Positions 1 to 8,622 of a DNA stretch of 35,598 bases are shown in pieces. The stretch covers positions 1-35,598 of the forward strand of contig NZ_JAJOHW010000078.1 in NCBI RefSeq assembly GCF_021129195.1. The letters are read 5' to 3'. A program made the translations under genes and the position numbers. The DNA is from Chromobacterium aquaticum. Its GTDB lineage: Bacteria; Pseudomonadota; Gammaproteobacteria; Burkholderiales; Chromobacteriaceae. The notes below the pieces were generated by a model. The model did no database searches. It was not told where the DNA came from and saw only the letters and a list, made by a program, of their open reading frames with translations. How positions within the stretch are numbered: the first letter of the stretch is position 1; the number at the start of each line of letters is the position of its first letter.

Positions 1-62
1 AACAGGTTCTTAGAGCCTGTTCATAGTCTGCCGCGCTGCGGCAATACAGCGTTGAAACCGTC
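1..62 (+). repeat. Two abutting ends of the dispersed repeat family
   Basis: Bases 1-11 read AACAGGTTCTT, the right end of one repeat copy whose body lies outside the window. From base 11 a second copy begins (TAGAGCCTGTTCATAGTCTG) and can be followed through GCGTTGAAACCG, after which similarity to the other copies fades. The match is to the elements at 14560-14714 and 21921-22060. The second copy therefore looks truncated or diverged. There is no coding capacity. Confidence 0.6.
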
Positions 63-195
63 TCCCTTGAAACCGTTTCCGGTCGCGGCGGCGGCTCCAA
101 GCCCAGACGCACCAAACAAACGCGGGGCGATTCAGTTGACACCCCGCCACTGAACTGCCAACCTTCCGGCTTCCATTTTTTTGCTATTGCCCGCC

Positions 196-672
196 ATGAA
201 AATCACCGCCAACACCGCCGTCACCCTGCGCATGAAAGTCACCGACAGCCAGGGCCTGGTTTACGACGATGGCAAAAAGCCCGTCTCCTACCTGCATGGC
301 GATTACGACAACCTGTTCGCCAAGCTGGAAGCCGCGCTTGAAGGCCAGGAAGCCGGCTTTCAAACCACGCTGGAACTGGCGACCGAAGACACCTTCGGCG
401 CGCGCGACGAAGCTCTGGTCACCACCATGCCCAAGGCCGACTTCCCGCCCGGCATCAAGGTAGGCGGACAGATCCAGCGCTTCGGCCCGGATGGCGAACC
501 GCGCTACTACTTCGTCACCAAGATCAAAGGCCCCACCGTCTTGCTGGACGGCAACCACCCGCTGTGCGGCAAAGCCCTGCGTTTCGTGGTCAAAGTTGTC
601 GACGTGCGCGCGGCAACCGCAGAGGAAATTGCTCACCAGCATGTGCATGGCGAGCACGGGCATCAGCACTGA
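196..672 (+). CDS. slyD: FKBP-type peptidyl-prolyl cis-trans isomerase, SlyD-like
   Basis: A 158-residue protein of the SlyD family, cytoplasmic FKBP-type prolyl isomerases and chaperones that often bind nickel. The N-terminal strand (MKITANTAVTLRMKV) and the Asp-Gly pair near residue 20 are typical of the FKBP fold. The middle third would be the insert-in-flap chaperone domain. The family signature DGNHPLCGK is present before the last FKBP strand. The C-terminus carries four His in a short tail (HVHGEHGHQH), much shorter than the Cys/His-rich tail of E. coli SlyD. I chose the ATG at 196 because the family begins MKI; the in-frame TTG at 181 adds only five residues. No clear ribosome binding site is visible. 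A terminator follows at 695-725, so it looks monocistronic. Confidence 0.85.
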   Translation: MKITANTAVTLRMKVTDSQGLVYDDGKKPVSYLHGDYDNLFAKLEAALEGQEAGFQTTLELATEDTFGARDEALVTTMPKADFPPGIKVGGQIQRFGPDGEPRYYFVTKIKGPTVLLDGNHPLCGKALRFVVKVVDVRAATAEEIAHQHVHGEHGHQH

Positions 673-694
673 TACCACCCGCCCGATACACGCC

Positions 695-725
695 AAACCC
701 TCCCCAGCCGGGAGGGTTTTGTTTT
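695..725 (+). terminator. Rho-independent terminator after slyD
   Basis: The stem AACCCTCCC / GGGAGGGTT with a short CAGCC loop is followed by TTGTTTTG. It lies about 20 bases after the slyD stop codon. Confidence 0.8.
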
Positions 726-929
726 GCCTGCATCCCATCGCCCAAGGCTTGGCGGCGGGCTGAAGGCAAACCGCGCTTCGTGATTTCGACGCGGTGGCCA
801 TGCTTGCTCGCCGCGCTTTCGCGCACCGGGCATCGCGAGTAGAGTCTGAGCAAACTAGCCAAGGGCTCATGCAAGTCCAGGTAGTCGGGGCAATTCAATC
901 CACTCATTTAATAAGATGTGAGGAATGCA

Positions 930-1838
930 ATGACAGTCTTGGCCGATAGGATTTGCAAGCTGGTTGCGGCGGCGCTGCTGCTCAGCATCGCCACGGCGGC
1001 ATGGGCGGACGTTGTCCGCAAGGATGTGCCCCCGGCGGACACCGATGGCGGGATCGTGAAGAACAGCGGGCCGCACATTGTTTTCTCAGCGGAGAAGGGC
1101 GGACAGGCACCGCTGCTGGTTTTCCTGCCCGGAACCGGCGGCGAAACCACTCGCACCGTGGTGGGCGAACAGGCCTTCATCGACACCGCGCTGGCCCAGG
1201 GTTACCGCTTCATCATCCTGTCCTATATCGATACCCCGGCCGTTTCCCAGGTCTGCACCCGGCCGGTGCTGACAAGCAAGCCTGACTGCGCGGAGCAACT
1301 GCGCCGTAAGCGCGCCTTTGGAGAAAACACCACCACGCTGATCCAGGACCAGCCCAAGGACGCCATTGTTTATCGGCTGGCCGCCCTGCTGCGCTACCTG
1401 TCCAAGACCGACCCGCAAGGCCATTGGGAGCAATACCTGAACCAGCAAGCCATGAACTGGAGCAAGATCGTGCTGGCCGGCCAATCCCAAGGCGGCGGCA
1501 TGGCCGCCTATATCGCCAAGCGCGTGGCCGTCCGAGGTGTGATCGACTTTTCCGGCGGCTGGGACATGCGCGCCAACCAGCGCATCGCCGCCTGGTATTC
1601 CTCCCCCGGCGCCACGCCGCCGGACAGGCTATTCGGCACCTATCACGTGCAGGAACGCTTTGCCGAGCTCATTCGCCTTTCCTACAACGCGATGCGCATC
1701 CCGCCAGACCACCAGTTCGCGCTGGACAAGCCGATCCGCCGGCCCAATGCCAATAATCCCGGACATGGCGAAGGCGCCAGCAATCCGGTGTACCAAGAGC
1801 TGTGGCGGGAGATGTTGGAGCGGTTTAAGCGGGAGTGA
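930..1838 (+). CDS. Secreted alpha/beta-hydrolase (esterase-like), unknown substrate
   Basis: A 302-residue protein with a signal peptide (hydrophobic residues about 10-25, likely cleaved after AWA at 26), so probably periplasmic or secreted. It shows the alpha/beta-hydrolase layout: an oxyanion-type segment LVFLPGTGGE (about 63-72), the nucleophile elbow GQSQGG with Ser186, and a late His in NNPGHGEG as the probable catalytic His. Two Cys near 109 and 120 could form a disulfide. The ATG at 930 was chosen because AGGA lies five bases upstream; the GTG at 918 is in frame but less well placed. It stands alone between the slyD terminator and the RADAR operon. The substrate cannot be read from the sequence. 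Confidence 0.75.
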   Translation: MTVLADRICKLVAAALLLSIATAAWADVVRKDVPPADTDGGIVKNSGPHIVFSAEKGGQAPLLVFLPGTGGETTRTVVGEQAFIDTALAQGYRFIILSYIDTPAVSQVCTRPVLTSKPDCAEQLRRKRAFGENTTTLIQDQPKDAIVYRLAALLRYLSKTDPQGHWEQYLNQQAMNWSKIVLAGQSQGGGMAAYIAKRVAVRGVIDFSGGWDMRANQRIAAWYSSPGATPPDRLFGTYHVQERFAELIRLSYNAMRIPPDHQFALDKPIRRPNANNPGHGEGASNPVYQELWREMLERFKRE

Positions 1839-2311
1839 GGGTGTTGTTGTGAGGGGGTAGGGCGAGACATTGGAGGTAACGTTCCGCCTTGCTCCAATGC
1901 TTATTGCAGCCTGTTTCACTCCCTCAATCCTTACGGAAGCGCTTGTTGGAGGCCCTGCTAGCAGGGCCTGCTTTTGCTTGATCCGCCCTGTTTCGCTATT
2001 GCTGGTGCTTGTTTGGTGGGCCGAAGTTGCGGGGGTAAACCTAGTAGCAGTTGCTCGGAGTCGCGAAATTGGCCAGAGCTGTCAGTGGTCCGAACAAAGA
2101 AAGTGGCGGGTTCTGCTAGGAGGCTGACCATTGGTATTGATCACTAGCTACTTCCGTCAAGTTATTTAGGCTTCCGACCTATCAAGAACTCAGATCTCGC
2201 CAAGGGTAAAGGGTGCACTTGGCATAATAAATGCCATTTGTATTTGTTGTGATAAGATCAGCACCAACTTTGCCCTATAGAAATCTGCTAGTCGATAGCC
2301 TGGTGCCGATC
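1839..2311. other. Gene-free gap upstream of the RADAR operon
   Basis: These 473 bases hold no convincing gene; an 85-codon open frame at 1870-2127 has no family resemblance or good start. A palindromic hairpin lies at 1950-1969. GC content falls toward the right end. Just before rdrA there is a small inverted repeat, GGCAT-AATAA-ATGCC (2221-2235), which could be an operator or part of a promoter. No tRNA, integrase or clear direct repeat marks a boundary, although the change in base composition suggests that acquired DNA begins here. Confidence 0.5.
1950..1975 (+). terminator. Probable terminator hairpin (perfect palindrome)
   Basis: The 20 bases 1950-1969 are a perfect palindrome (AGGCCCTGCT / AGCAGGGCCT) followed by GCTTTTGC. 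It lies 110 bases after the hydrolase stop codon and could end that transcript before the RADAR operon. Confidence 0.5.
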
Positions 2312-4849
2312 ATGAGTCAGAACAAGCGATACATCCCCCTGAACGCCGGCGAAAGTGCCGTATTGCCCGATGCCAACACCCTATTGCCACGCGACGAAGT
2401 GTACGAACCGCTGGCACAAATGATCATCGATGCCGTAAAAAAGGTGGAAGCGGCCAAAAATAAAACGCTGAATGAACTGCGTGAACACAATGCCATCTCG
2501 ATAGATGGCGCGCGTGGCACCGGCAAGACCGCCGTGCTGGTCAACCTGAAAAGCTATCTGAAAGACCGGGACGTATTGAAGGATGTGCATATCCTCGACC
2601 CGGTAGATCCGACCCTGCTGGAAGATGGCGACTCTCTATTCCTGCACATCATCGTCGCGGCCGTGCTGCATGACAGAGATATCAAAGAGGCGCAAAAAAA
2701 AGATCCGGGCAAAGCCCGTAGCCTGAACCAGACGCTGGAGAAACTCGCTCAGTCGCTGGAATCGGTCGAAACGCAAAAAGACTGGCATGGCATGGACAAG
2801 GTGCGAGCCATGTACAGCAACAAGCAGTTGGCCGACTGTGTGCAAGATTTCTTCCGAAATGTATTGGAACTGCTTGGCAAAAAGCTGCTGGTTTTGCCGA
2901 TTGACGACGTTGATACCGCGCTCAATCGTGCCTTTGAAAACCTCGAAATCGTGCGTCGCTATCTGGCCACACCTTATGTGCTCCCCATCGTTTGTGGTGA
3001 CCGTAGCCTCTATGACGAAGTGACCTGGCGTGATTTTCATGGCCGTCTGATTGAGGACTCCAGCTATCGCCGTGAGGAGGCTTACGAAAGAGCAGTAGAG
3101 TTGGCTGCAGAATATCAGCGCAAAATCTTACCATTTCCGCGCCGACTGACCATGCCGGAAGTCAGTAGCTATTGGCAGCAGGTCGATATTTATTTACGTG
3201 ATGGACACGCTGAGCTGATGCCCCTGCGCAACTTCATTGCCTGGCTAGAGATTTTTCTGGCTGGGCCAGTAAATGGGCTGGAAGGCAGCCGTTTGCTATT
3301 GCCGATACCATCTATTCGTGCTTTGTCCCAACTAGTCAGACATTTCAGTGGTTTCATTTCAGAATTGCCGGTGGCAGTTCGTGAGTCCAAGGAAGAACTG
3401 GAGGTGCAATACAACTGGCAAATGCCGTCGGTGCCTTTGGATAAAGCTGCGAGGTATAAAAGAAACCAGTTTGCTCAGAATCTGGCGGGCTACTTTTGCT
3501 TTGAGCCAAAGGCCGGTGCCGCATATCTGGTGTTGCTTGCCAAACTGTATTGGCAAAACTGGTCTGACGTTCACTCCTCAGCGCGGCGGCGCAGTTTTCT
3601 TGACACACCCTTGTTCCAACCGCTGGCGCATGCTGCGGCCAGCTTTGAGCTATTCGATAAGGTGGACGATCTTTCGATATGGCCGACATTATTGGCTGAA
3701 CGTTTGCCTGAAGAATGGCTGGCCGGCATCAAGTCACAAAAAACCATCCTGCCATATCCTGTAGCGGAAATAGGGGTGAACTCAAGCAAGGGGTGGGGGT
3801 ACGCAAAAAAAATCCAGCAGCTTGAAATTGGTGGTCTGGATGATAATAAAAAAAATAAGGCGAGTTTTCTGATTGCCTTGCTGGTGCAGCATAACTTCTA
3901 CACCAATGCCAAGCAAACCATGCTGCTGAATATTGGCCGGATTTTTGAATTGCTTATTGCTAGTATTGCTGGGTCGCTATCAGTTGAAGATGTTCATGCC
4001 ATTCTGGGTAGGGCTCCTTTCTTTTCTGCTGCAGCGTTGGCACCTACCAAAACAATATTGATTGATGCCAGTGCTGGCGAAGATGATGCTTCAGACGCTG
4101 ACTTTGACGAGGGTCATGATTCAAGCGAATTGATTCTCGAACTATGTGAAGAAATTAATGCATGGCGTGCTGCTCATAATGTTGATCAGATCGACCTCTC
4201 TCCTTGGTTGGTTTACAAGGTGTTTAATAAGGTTTACAGCCAGGTGGCGAGTAGTGAAAAGGTGCCAAAAGGTATGAGAGATATAGGCAGAGCGCTGAAT
4301 ATGGTGGCCCATACTTTCTACGCGACCTGGTTTGCATTTGGTAGCTTTGAAAAGGGTGAGCTATTTGAATTGCCTAATGTGATAGCAACTACAAACATTA
4401 ATCCGGAAAGGCTAAAGAATTACAAGGGAAATGATCAGTTTAATGTAAACGTAAAACCATTCTTGGATGCCTCAAAAGATGGAAATAGTATGCGTGTAGT
4501 TAGTTATGTGATGGCAGAGCATCCGCTGAAAAAATGGGTTGATAGCTTGATTGTATTGGAGTGGCCCATTGCAGATAATAAAAAAAGTGATGTAGATGCC
4601 ACTTTGGTAAGAGAATTAAATAAAAATATGCCGAAAACTGCGAGGGAGTGGTTTATTTCAAAATTCAACCTGGCTCCTTCCACGCGTTTGATGCCTAATG
4701 TAATTCGTGCCGCACTCGAAGGATGTTCTGCATCTGAAGGGAGGGATCTTATCAAAGAGATGCAGAGGAGTTATAGTAATTCCCGAAATGAAGATACCGT
4801 CTTTAATATAAAGTGGGAAATTGAGCGGAAGTTCCCTGAGATAAAATAA
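2312..4849 (+). CDS. rdrA: RADAR defence ATPase RdrA
   Basis: An 845-residue P-loop NTPase. The Walker A motif GARGTGKT is at 66-73 (Lys72). A Walker B-like hydrophobic strand ending in IDDVD is at 197-201. The long C-terminal part has no motif I recognise apart from an acidic stretch near 588-605 (EDDASDADFDE). Size and pairing with an adenosine-deaminase protein match RdrA of RADAR systems, where an oligomeric RdrA ring works with RdrB to block phage infection. The ATG at 2312 (MSQNKRYIP) was preferred over the in-frame ATG at 2231, whose extra 27 residues look non-conserved; neither has a strong ribosome binding site. The stop overlaps the rdrB start by one base (TAATG), implying coupled translation. 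The second half is clearly AT-richer than neighbouring genes. Three A8 runs lie in the frame (2694, 3805, 3848). Confidence 0.85.
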   Translation: MSQNKRYIPLNAGESAVLPDANTLLPRDEVYEPLAQMIIDAVKKVEAAKNKTLNELREHNAISIDGARGTGKTAVLVNLKSYLKDRDVLKDVHILDPVDPTLLEDGDSLFLHIIVAAVLHDRDIKEAQKKDPGKARSLNQTLEKLAQSLESVETQKDWHGMDKVRAMYSNKQLADCVQDFFRNVLELLGKKLLVLPIDDVDTALNRAFENLEIVRRYLATPYVLPIVCGDRSLYDEVTWRDFHGRLIEDSSYRREEAYERAVELAAEYQRKILPFPRRLTMPEVSSYWQQVDIYLRDGHAELMPLRNFIAWLEIFLAGPVNGLEGSRLLLPIPSIRALSQLVRHFSGFISELPVAVRESKEELEVQYNWQMPSVPLDKAARYKRNQFAQNLAGYFCFEPKAGAAYLVLLAKLYWQNWSDVHSSARRRSFLDTPLFQPLAHAAASFELFDKVDDLSIWPTLLAERLPEEWLAGIKSQKTILPYPVAEIGVNSSKGWGYAKKIQQLEIGGLDDNKKNKASFLIALLVQHNFYTNAKQTMLLNIGRIFELLIASIAGSLSVEDVHAILGRAPFFSAAALAPTKTILIDASAGEDDASDADFDEGHDSSELILELCEEINAWRAAHNVDQIDLSPWLVYKVFNKVYSQVASSEKVPKGMRDIGRALNMVAHTFYATWFAFGSFEKGELFELPNVIATTNINPERLKNYKGNDQFNVNVKPFLDASKDGNSMRVVSYVMAEHPLKKWVDSLIVLEWPIADNKKSDVDATLVRELNKNMPKTAREWFISKFNLAPSTRLMPNVIRAALEGCSASEGRDLIKEMQRSYSNSRNEDTVFNIKWEIERKFPEIK

Positions 4850-7620
4850 TGCTCCAGCGCACCCTGACAGAACATGCCGCCGAGTGTTTTTTCGGCGATG
4901 AAAGGTTGGCCACATGGCTGTGGCAGAACTTGCTGCAGCCTGCTGAAGCGTTGGAGTCTGATCGTTGGCACCGGCTGCAAGAACATTTCTACCATTTGGT
5001 GGTGGAGGGCGTGGAGGTGCGTTATCCGCGTGAACACCGGCTAACTGATGTGCGTCAGCTGATGGGACGCATCCTCGATGGTGATTTGCTGCTGACACCA
5101 GACCTGCCGTGGTTGGAGGAGCTTCAGCAGCGGTTATTGCAGCGCAATGGCGATTTACTGTGCTATCGCGAGGGCGAGGTGCAGGCTTATGTGCGCCTGG
5201 CTGTGGGGCTGGACCCGACGCTGCTGGCAGGTTGGCATTTGGCAGGCTGGATGAGGGAAATTCCACGCCCTGACGAGCATGACATCCGACGCGTGGTATC
5301 CGCCCAGACCGCTTTCTTCGCGCCGCCCGGCAATCCCGCACTGCCGTTTGCCGAGGGACATGTGCATTGGGGGGGGGTCTCGGCGGATAGTGCCATACTC
5401 GATGCCAAGCTCTTTCCTGACGATGGTAAGTTATTGTTTAAGTCACCGGAGCATCCTACTGAATGGCATCAAGAGCAGTGCCATATTTTGCTACCGTTGT
5501 TGCAACGTGCCCGTCGTTTGTTAGTTATGCTGATGGATCAAAGGCAAGATTGGACGAACGCTTCCTCGTCTTTTTTTGAACCGATGAATAATGCCGCTCA
5601 CTGGCCAGATTGGTCTTTGTTAATAGATGGCCAACGTGAGGCCAATGTTGGTAGCGCTGATTGGCTTCTGGGCGAATTTTCCCGATTTATGAAGGGGAAT
5701 GATTCAAATCGCTGGCTCTGGTTGTATATCTTTCTTTGTCGTCGTTATCGTGAATATGGCACTAGTGCGTACCAGCGCATGGCCATTTTATGTTTCTGGC
5801 AAACTGTAAACCAATTGCGTCGCAGTCTTATTATGGAAGGGCAAGGGCTAACACGCTTTGTTGAGCGCTATTTTCAATCGGCTTTCGTTCGAGGTGGAAA
5901 GCCTATTGATAAGGTTGGGCGCATTTTGGCAGGGATGAATGATGTGGCCGAAATCAAGGCGTCGCCATCTGCATTTGAAAAGAAATTTGCGAAAAAAATT
6001 GCAAAAGTACTGGTGGAAAAAACCAAGCTGAAATTGCCATCTCCGCCCTATATTTTTGGCGAGCATGAAATCCCATTGGATGGCAAGACCTTGGCCAGTA
6101 TGCAGGCACTGGAACGCTGGCAATTCTGTGGCCATTTTTCGCGTTCTACACCGCACCAGCAAAATATGAGTCCCAAGCCGGATAGCAAGAAGCTGTGGCA
6201 AGAGGCTGAAACGCTGATGCGTGATTTGCAAGGTACATCCGGATGGAATGCGCCGGAGTTTCTGGGCGGCAAGCTGAACTCGCATTTCCATTTCCAGCCG
6301 GCCCGATGGTTTCGTGGCCTGGATGTAGCGGGTGATGAGAACGCACTGAAAATAGAGTGGTTTGCGCCGGTGTTGCGTTGGCTGCGCAGTGGCTTCAAGT
6401 CACTGCCGGATGGCGAGCGTGCCAGCACGGGGTTTCACCTGAGCATTCACTCCGGCGAGGATTATGCCCACCCAGCATCTGGCATGCGCCATATCGACGA
6501 GACGGTACGGTTTTGCGAGATGCGCGAGGGTGACCGGCTGGGGCATGCGCTGGCGTTGGGTATCGAGCCGAAACAGTGGGTGGCACGGCAGGGTGGGATG
6601 ATGTTGCCGCTTGACGAGCATCTGGATAATCTGGTGTGGCTGTGGCATCACGCCAGTGTGCTGAGCGGAGTGCTACCGCAGGCGCAGCAGGTATTGCCCA
6701 TATTTGAGCGGCGCATTGCGCGTTTTTGGCGCTTGTCGCGCTGGTGGCAGGTGCCGGATTTGATGGCAGACGATGACGTCGGCCATGATGAAAAAGGGGC
6801 GAGTGTGAGTCAGGCTGCCGGTTTCGAAGCTTCGCCTTTACACCACGCGACGGCGGACGATCTGTATCAGGCCTGGCGCTTGCGGCGCAATTGCCATTTC
6901 CGCCTGCGGTCTTTGAGTGGGGCCTGGCCGGTTGATTCAAAAGAGCTGTGCGCCTTGCCTGATTATGAAGAGCTGAGCGAGAGCCGCACGCCGGCGAGTC
7001 AACTGTATAAGGCACGGCATGATTGGCGACGGGCAGATGAAATCGCCTGCGACCAGGCTAGCGCGCAAGTGCAGCTGGACAGGGAAAAACGCAAGCATCT
7101 GGAACAGCTGGTGATCGTGCGCATGGGGGACGAGGCGGCGGCGCACGGCGGGTTTCACCCGAAGATTGGCCGCAAGCGTGATGAGGGCTTGTTGGAGGAT
7201 GTGGATACTCCGGCCGAGCTGGATTTCATGCATGCGTTGCAAGACTGGCTGTTGACCGAGTATGACAAGCTGGGGTTGATTATCGAGGCGAATCCGACGT
7301 CCAATGTCTATATCGCGCGGCTGAAATCGCACGCCGAACATCCGATTTTCCGCTGGTATCCGCCTGACGAGTCAGCGCTGGCACACGGTGCTGCGGCCAA
7401 CCTTTATGGTCTGCGCCGAGGTCCGGTGCGTGTACTGGTGAACACTGATGACCCCGGCATCATGCCGACCACGCTACGCACCGAGTTCTTGCTACTGCGC
7501 GAGGCCGCGCTTGAACGCAAGGTTGGCCGCACCGTGGCCGAACACTGGCTGGAGACCTTGCGCCAGTACGGTATCGAGCAGTTTCATCGCAATCATTTGC
7601 CAGTGTTCGAGCCGGCTTGA
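4849..7620 (+). CDS. rdrB: RADAR adenosine deaminase RdrB
   Basis: A 923-residue protein with the metal-dependent adenosine deaminase signatures in order: HVH (His171, His173), HSGED (534-538, with Glu537 as the expected proton shuttle), GH at 565-566 in DRLGHALALG, PTSN (816-819), and the metal-ligand segment NTDDPG (865-870). It is far longer than housekeeping adenosine deaminases, about the size of RdrB. RADAR deaminases are reported to convert adenosine to inosine in RNA, and/or ATP to ITP, during phage infection; which applies here cannot be told. It begins on the last base of rdrA, so the two form one operon. Large insertions separate the HVH and HSGED motifs. A run of nine G (5369-5377) lies immediately after HVHW. 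No rdrC or rdrD accessory gene is adjacent, so this is a minimal two-gene system. Confidence 0.87.
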   Translation: MLQRTLTEHAAECFFGDERLATWLWQNLLQPAEALESDRWHRLQEHFYHLVVEGVEVRYPREHRLTDVRQLMGRILDGDLLLTPDLPWLEELQQRLLQRNGDLLCYREGEVQAYVRLAVGLDPTLLAGWHLAGWMREIPRPDEHDIRRVVSAQTAFFAPPGNPALPFAEGHVHWGGVSADSAILDAKLFPDDGKLLFKSPEHPTEWHQEQCHILLPLLQRARRLLVMLMDQRQDWTNASSSFFEPMNNAAHWPDWSLLIDGQREANVGSADWLLGEFSRFMKGNDSNRWLWLYIFLCRRYREYGTSAYQRMAILCFWQTVNQLRRSLIMEGQGLTRFVERYFQSAFVRGGKPIDKVGRILAGMNDVAEIKASPSAFEKKFAKKIAKVLVEKTKLKLPSPPYIFGEHEIPLDGKTLASMQALERWQFCGHFSRSTPHQQNMSPKPDSKKLWQEAETLMRDLQGTSGWNAPEFLGGKLNSHFHFQPARWFRGLDVAGDENALKIEWFAPVLRWLRSGFKSLPDGERASTGFHLSIHSGEDYAHPASGMRHIDETVRFCEMREGDRLGHALALGIEPKQWVARQGGMMLPLDEHLDNLVWLWHHASVLSGVLPQAQQVLPIFERRIARFWRLSRWWQVPDLMADDDVGHDEKGASVSQAAGFEASPLHHATADDLYQAWRLRRNCHFRLRSLSGAWPVDSKELCALPDYEELSESRTPASQLYKARHDWRRADEIACDQASAQVQLDREKRKHLEQLVIVRMGDEAAAHGGFHPKIGRKRDEGLLEDVDTPAELDFMHALQDWLLTEYDKLGLIIEANPTSNVYIARLKSHAEHPIFRWYPPDESALAHGAAANLYGLRRGPVRVLVNTDDPGIMPTTLRTEFLLLREAALERKVGRTVAEHWLETLRQYGIEQFHRNHLPVFEPA

Positions 7621-7780
7621 GGGGGAAATAATTGTCGTGAAATGACGTACGGTTTGTAAAGCAGAGCGGCCCCCGATTCTCTAGATGACTTAACGGCGGC
7701 AGTTGATACAAAAGCAGACATCGTGGAACTGGCTGTGACTGTCCGTTCCAGCCGACGACCCCCGCCCCCCATAACACCAA

Positions 7781-7802
7781 ACCCCCGGCTCTCGCCGGGG
7801 GT
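7781..7802 (-). terminator. GC-rich hairpin at convergent gene ends
   Basis: A perfect nine-base stem, ACCCCCGGC / GCCGGGGGT with a four-base loop, sits just after the stop of the minus-strand gene at 7809. On the minus strand it is followed by TTGGTGTT. It is a plausible terminator for that gene and may also act on rdrB transcripts coming the other way. The rest of 7621-7780 shows nothing recognisable. Confidence 0.6.
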
Positions 7803-7808
7803 CTCCCT

Positions 7809-8246
7809 TTACTTACTCTTCTTCAACACCCGTCGCTCCAGCAAGGAGCGCTCCACCTGCGCGTCCATCATCCGGTGCTGATGGTCGGTGTAGGCGTAGA
7901 CATTCATCCGCTGTGCGCTGAGCGAGATCAGCCGCTCCAGATGGTTGAAGAAGCCCAGCCAGTAGCCGCTCTGCTCGGTGAGGCTGAAGTCGATGTCGCG
8001 GGCGATGCGGCTGAGCAGGCCTTGGCTCACATAGGCCGGGTTGTCCTTGAACCATTGCAGCAGGTGGGCGGCGCATTCCCGGCCATAGGCGTAGGCTTCG
8101 GCGCGGCTGGATGGCGTGGGCGGCATGTGCCAGTAGTAGGGGTAGGTGCGTCCGGGTAGGCGGATGACGAAGGGTAGTAGGATTTCCTGGCTTTGCAGGG
8201 CCGGGGTACGGTAGCGCCGTCGGCGCGGGAAGAGGGATTGCGGCAT
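7809..8246 (-). CDS. Hypothetical protein, 145 residues
   Basis: I do not recognise this family. The protein is soluble, basic at both ends (an RRRRYR stretch near residue 10 and VLKKSK at the C-terminus) and rich in aromatics in the middle (YPYYWH). It has no signal peptide or membrane segment. The ATG at 8246 was chosen because AGGAGT lies seven bases upstream; the longer in-frame start at 8327 runs into an inverted repeat and has no such site. It is transcribed alone and converges on rdrB, ending at the hairpin 7781-7802. Codon use is that of the host, so it is probably a resident gene rather than part of the defence island. Confidence 0.65.
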   Translation of the reverse strand: MPQSLFPRRRRYRTPALQSQEILLPFVIRLPGRTYPYYWHMPPTPSSRAEAYAYGRECAAHLLQWFKDNPAYVSQGLLSRIARDIDFSLTEQSGYWLGFFNHLERLISLSAQRMNVYAYTDHQHRMMDAQVERSLLERRVLKKSK

Positions 8247-8622
8247 GTCGTTACTCCTGCGATGAAACAAGATTAACAAGCTGCCTATCCGATAGAGGAT
8301 TTGGCAGGCGCGTGATGGGATTGGCATTACCGAGCCTCACGAACCCCGGCGAGCGCGTAGCGCTCTCCCACCATGCACCTGCCGTTAAAGCATGGCAAAG
8401 CGCAAGCATGCGCGTTGACGCGCATGCTTGGGTCGTGAGGCGTTTCGAGATGCCAATCTCGGTGCCGTGTTTTGCGGCACGCGGGGATTGTTGCCGACTA
8501 TGCGGGCAGGGTCAAGGCGCGGTGGTCGCGTTTCAGCCGGCATGTGGAGCGGAACAAGCCGGCTGGGGGTGTTGGCGGCGGCGGGCTAGAATCGATAGTT
8601 CCATCTCAGACGGAGCTTGAAC
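8247..8622. other. Divergent intergenic region with nested inverted repeats
   Basis: Outer arms at 8319-8342 and 8433-8458 are inverted copies of each other; GATTGGCAT pairs with ATGCCAATC and GCCTCACGA pairs with TCGTGAGGC. Between them lies a perfect 12-base-stem hairpin at 8403-8430 (CAAGCATGCGCG, loop TTGA). The structure of about 140 bases has no coding potential. It could be a small non-autonomous mobile element or a structured RNA. The promoter of the gene at 8623 should lie to its right, but I cannot place it. Confidence 0.5.

Noticed and set aside
930-1838. Secreted hydrolase as a third RADAR component
   Set aside because: It has a signal peptide and host-like GC content. A hairpin and more than 470 bases separate it from rdrA, and no RADAR accessory of this type is known to me.
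1870-2127. 85-codon frame upstream of rdrA
   Set aside because: It has no ribosome binding site, signal or family resemblance, and it spans a terminator-like palindrome. Probably chance.
8319-8458. CRISPR-like array from repeated short motifs
   Set aside because: There is one pair of inverted arms, not regularly spaced direct repeats, and there are no cas genes.
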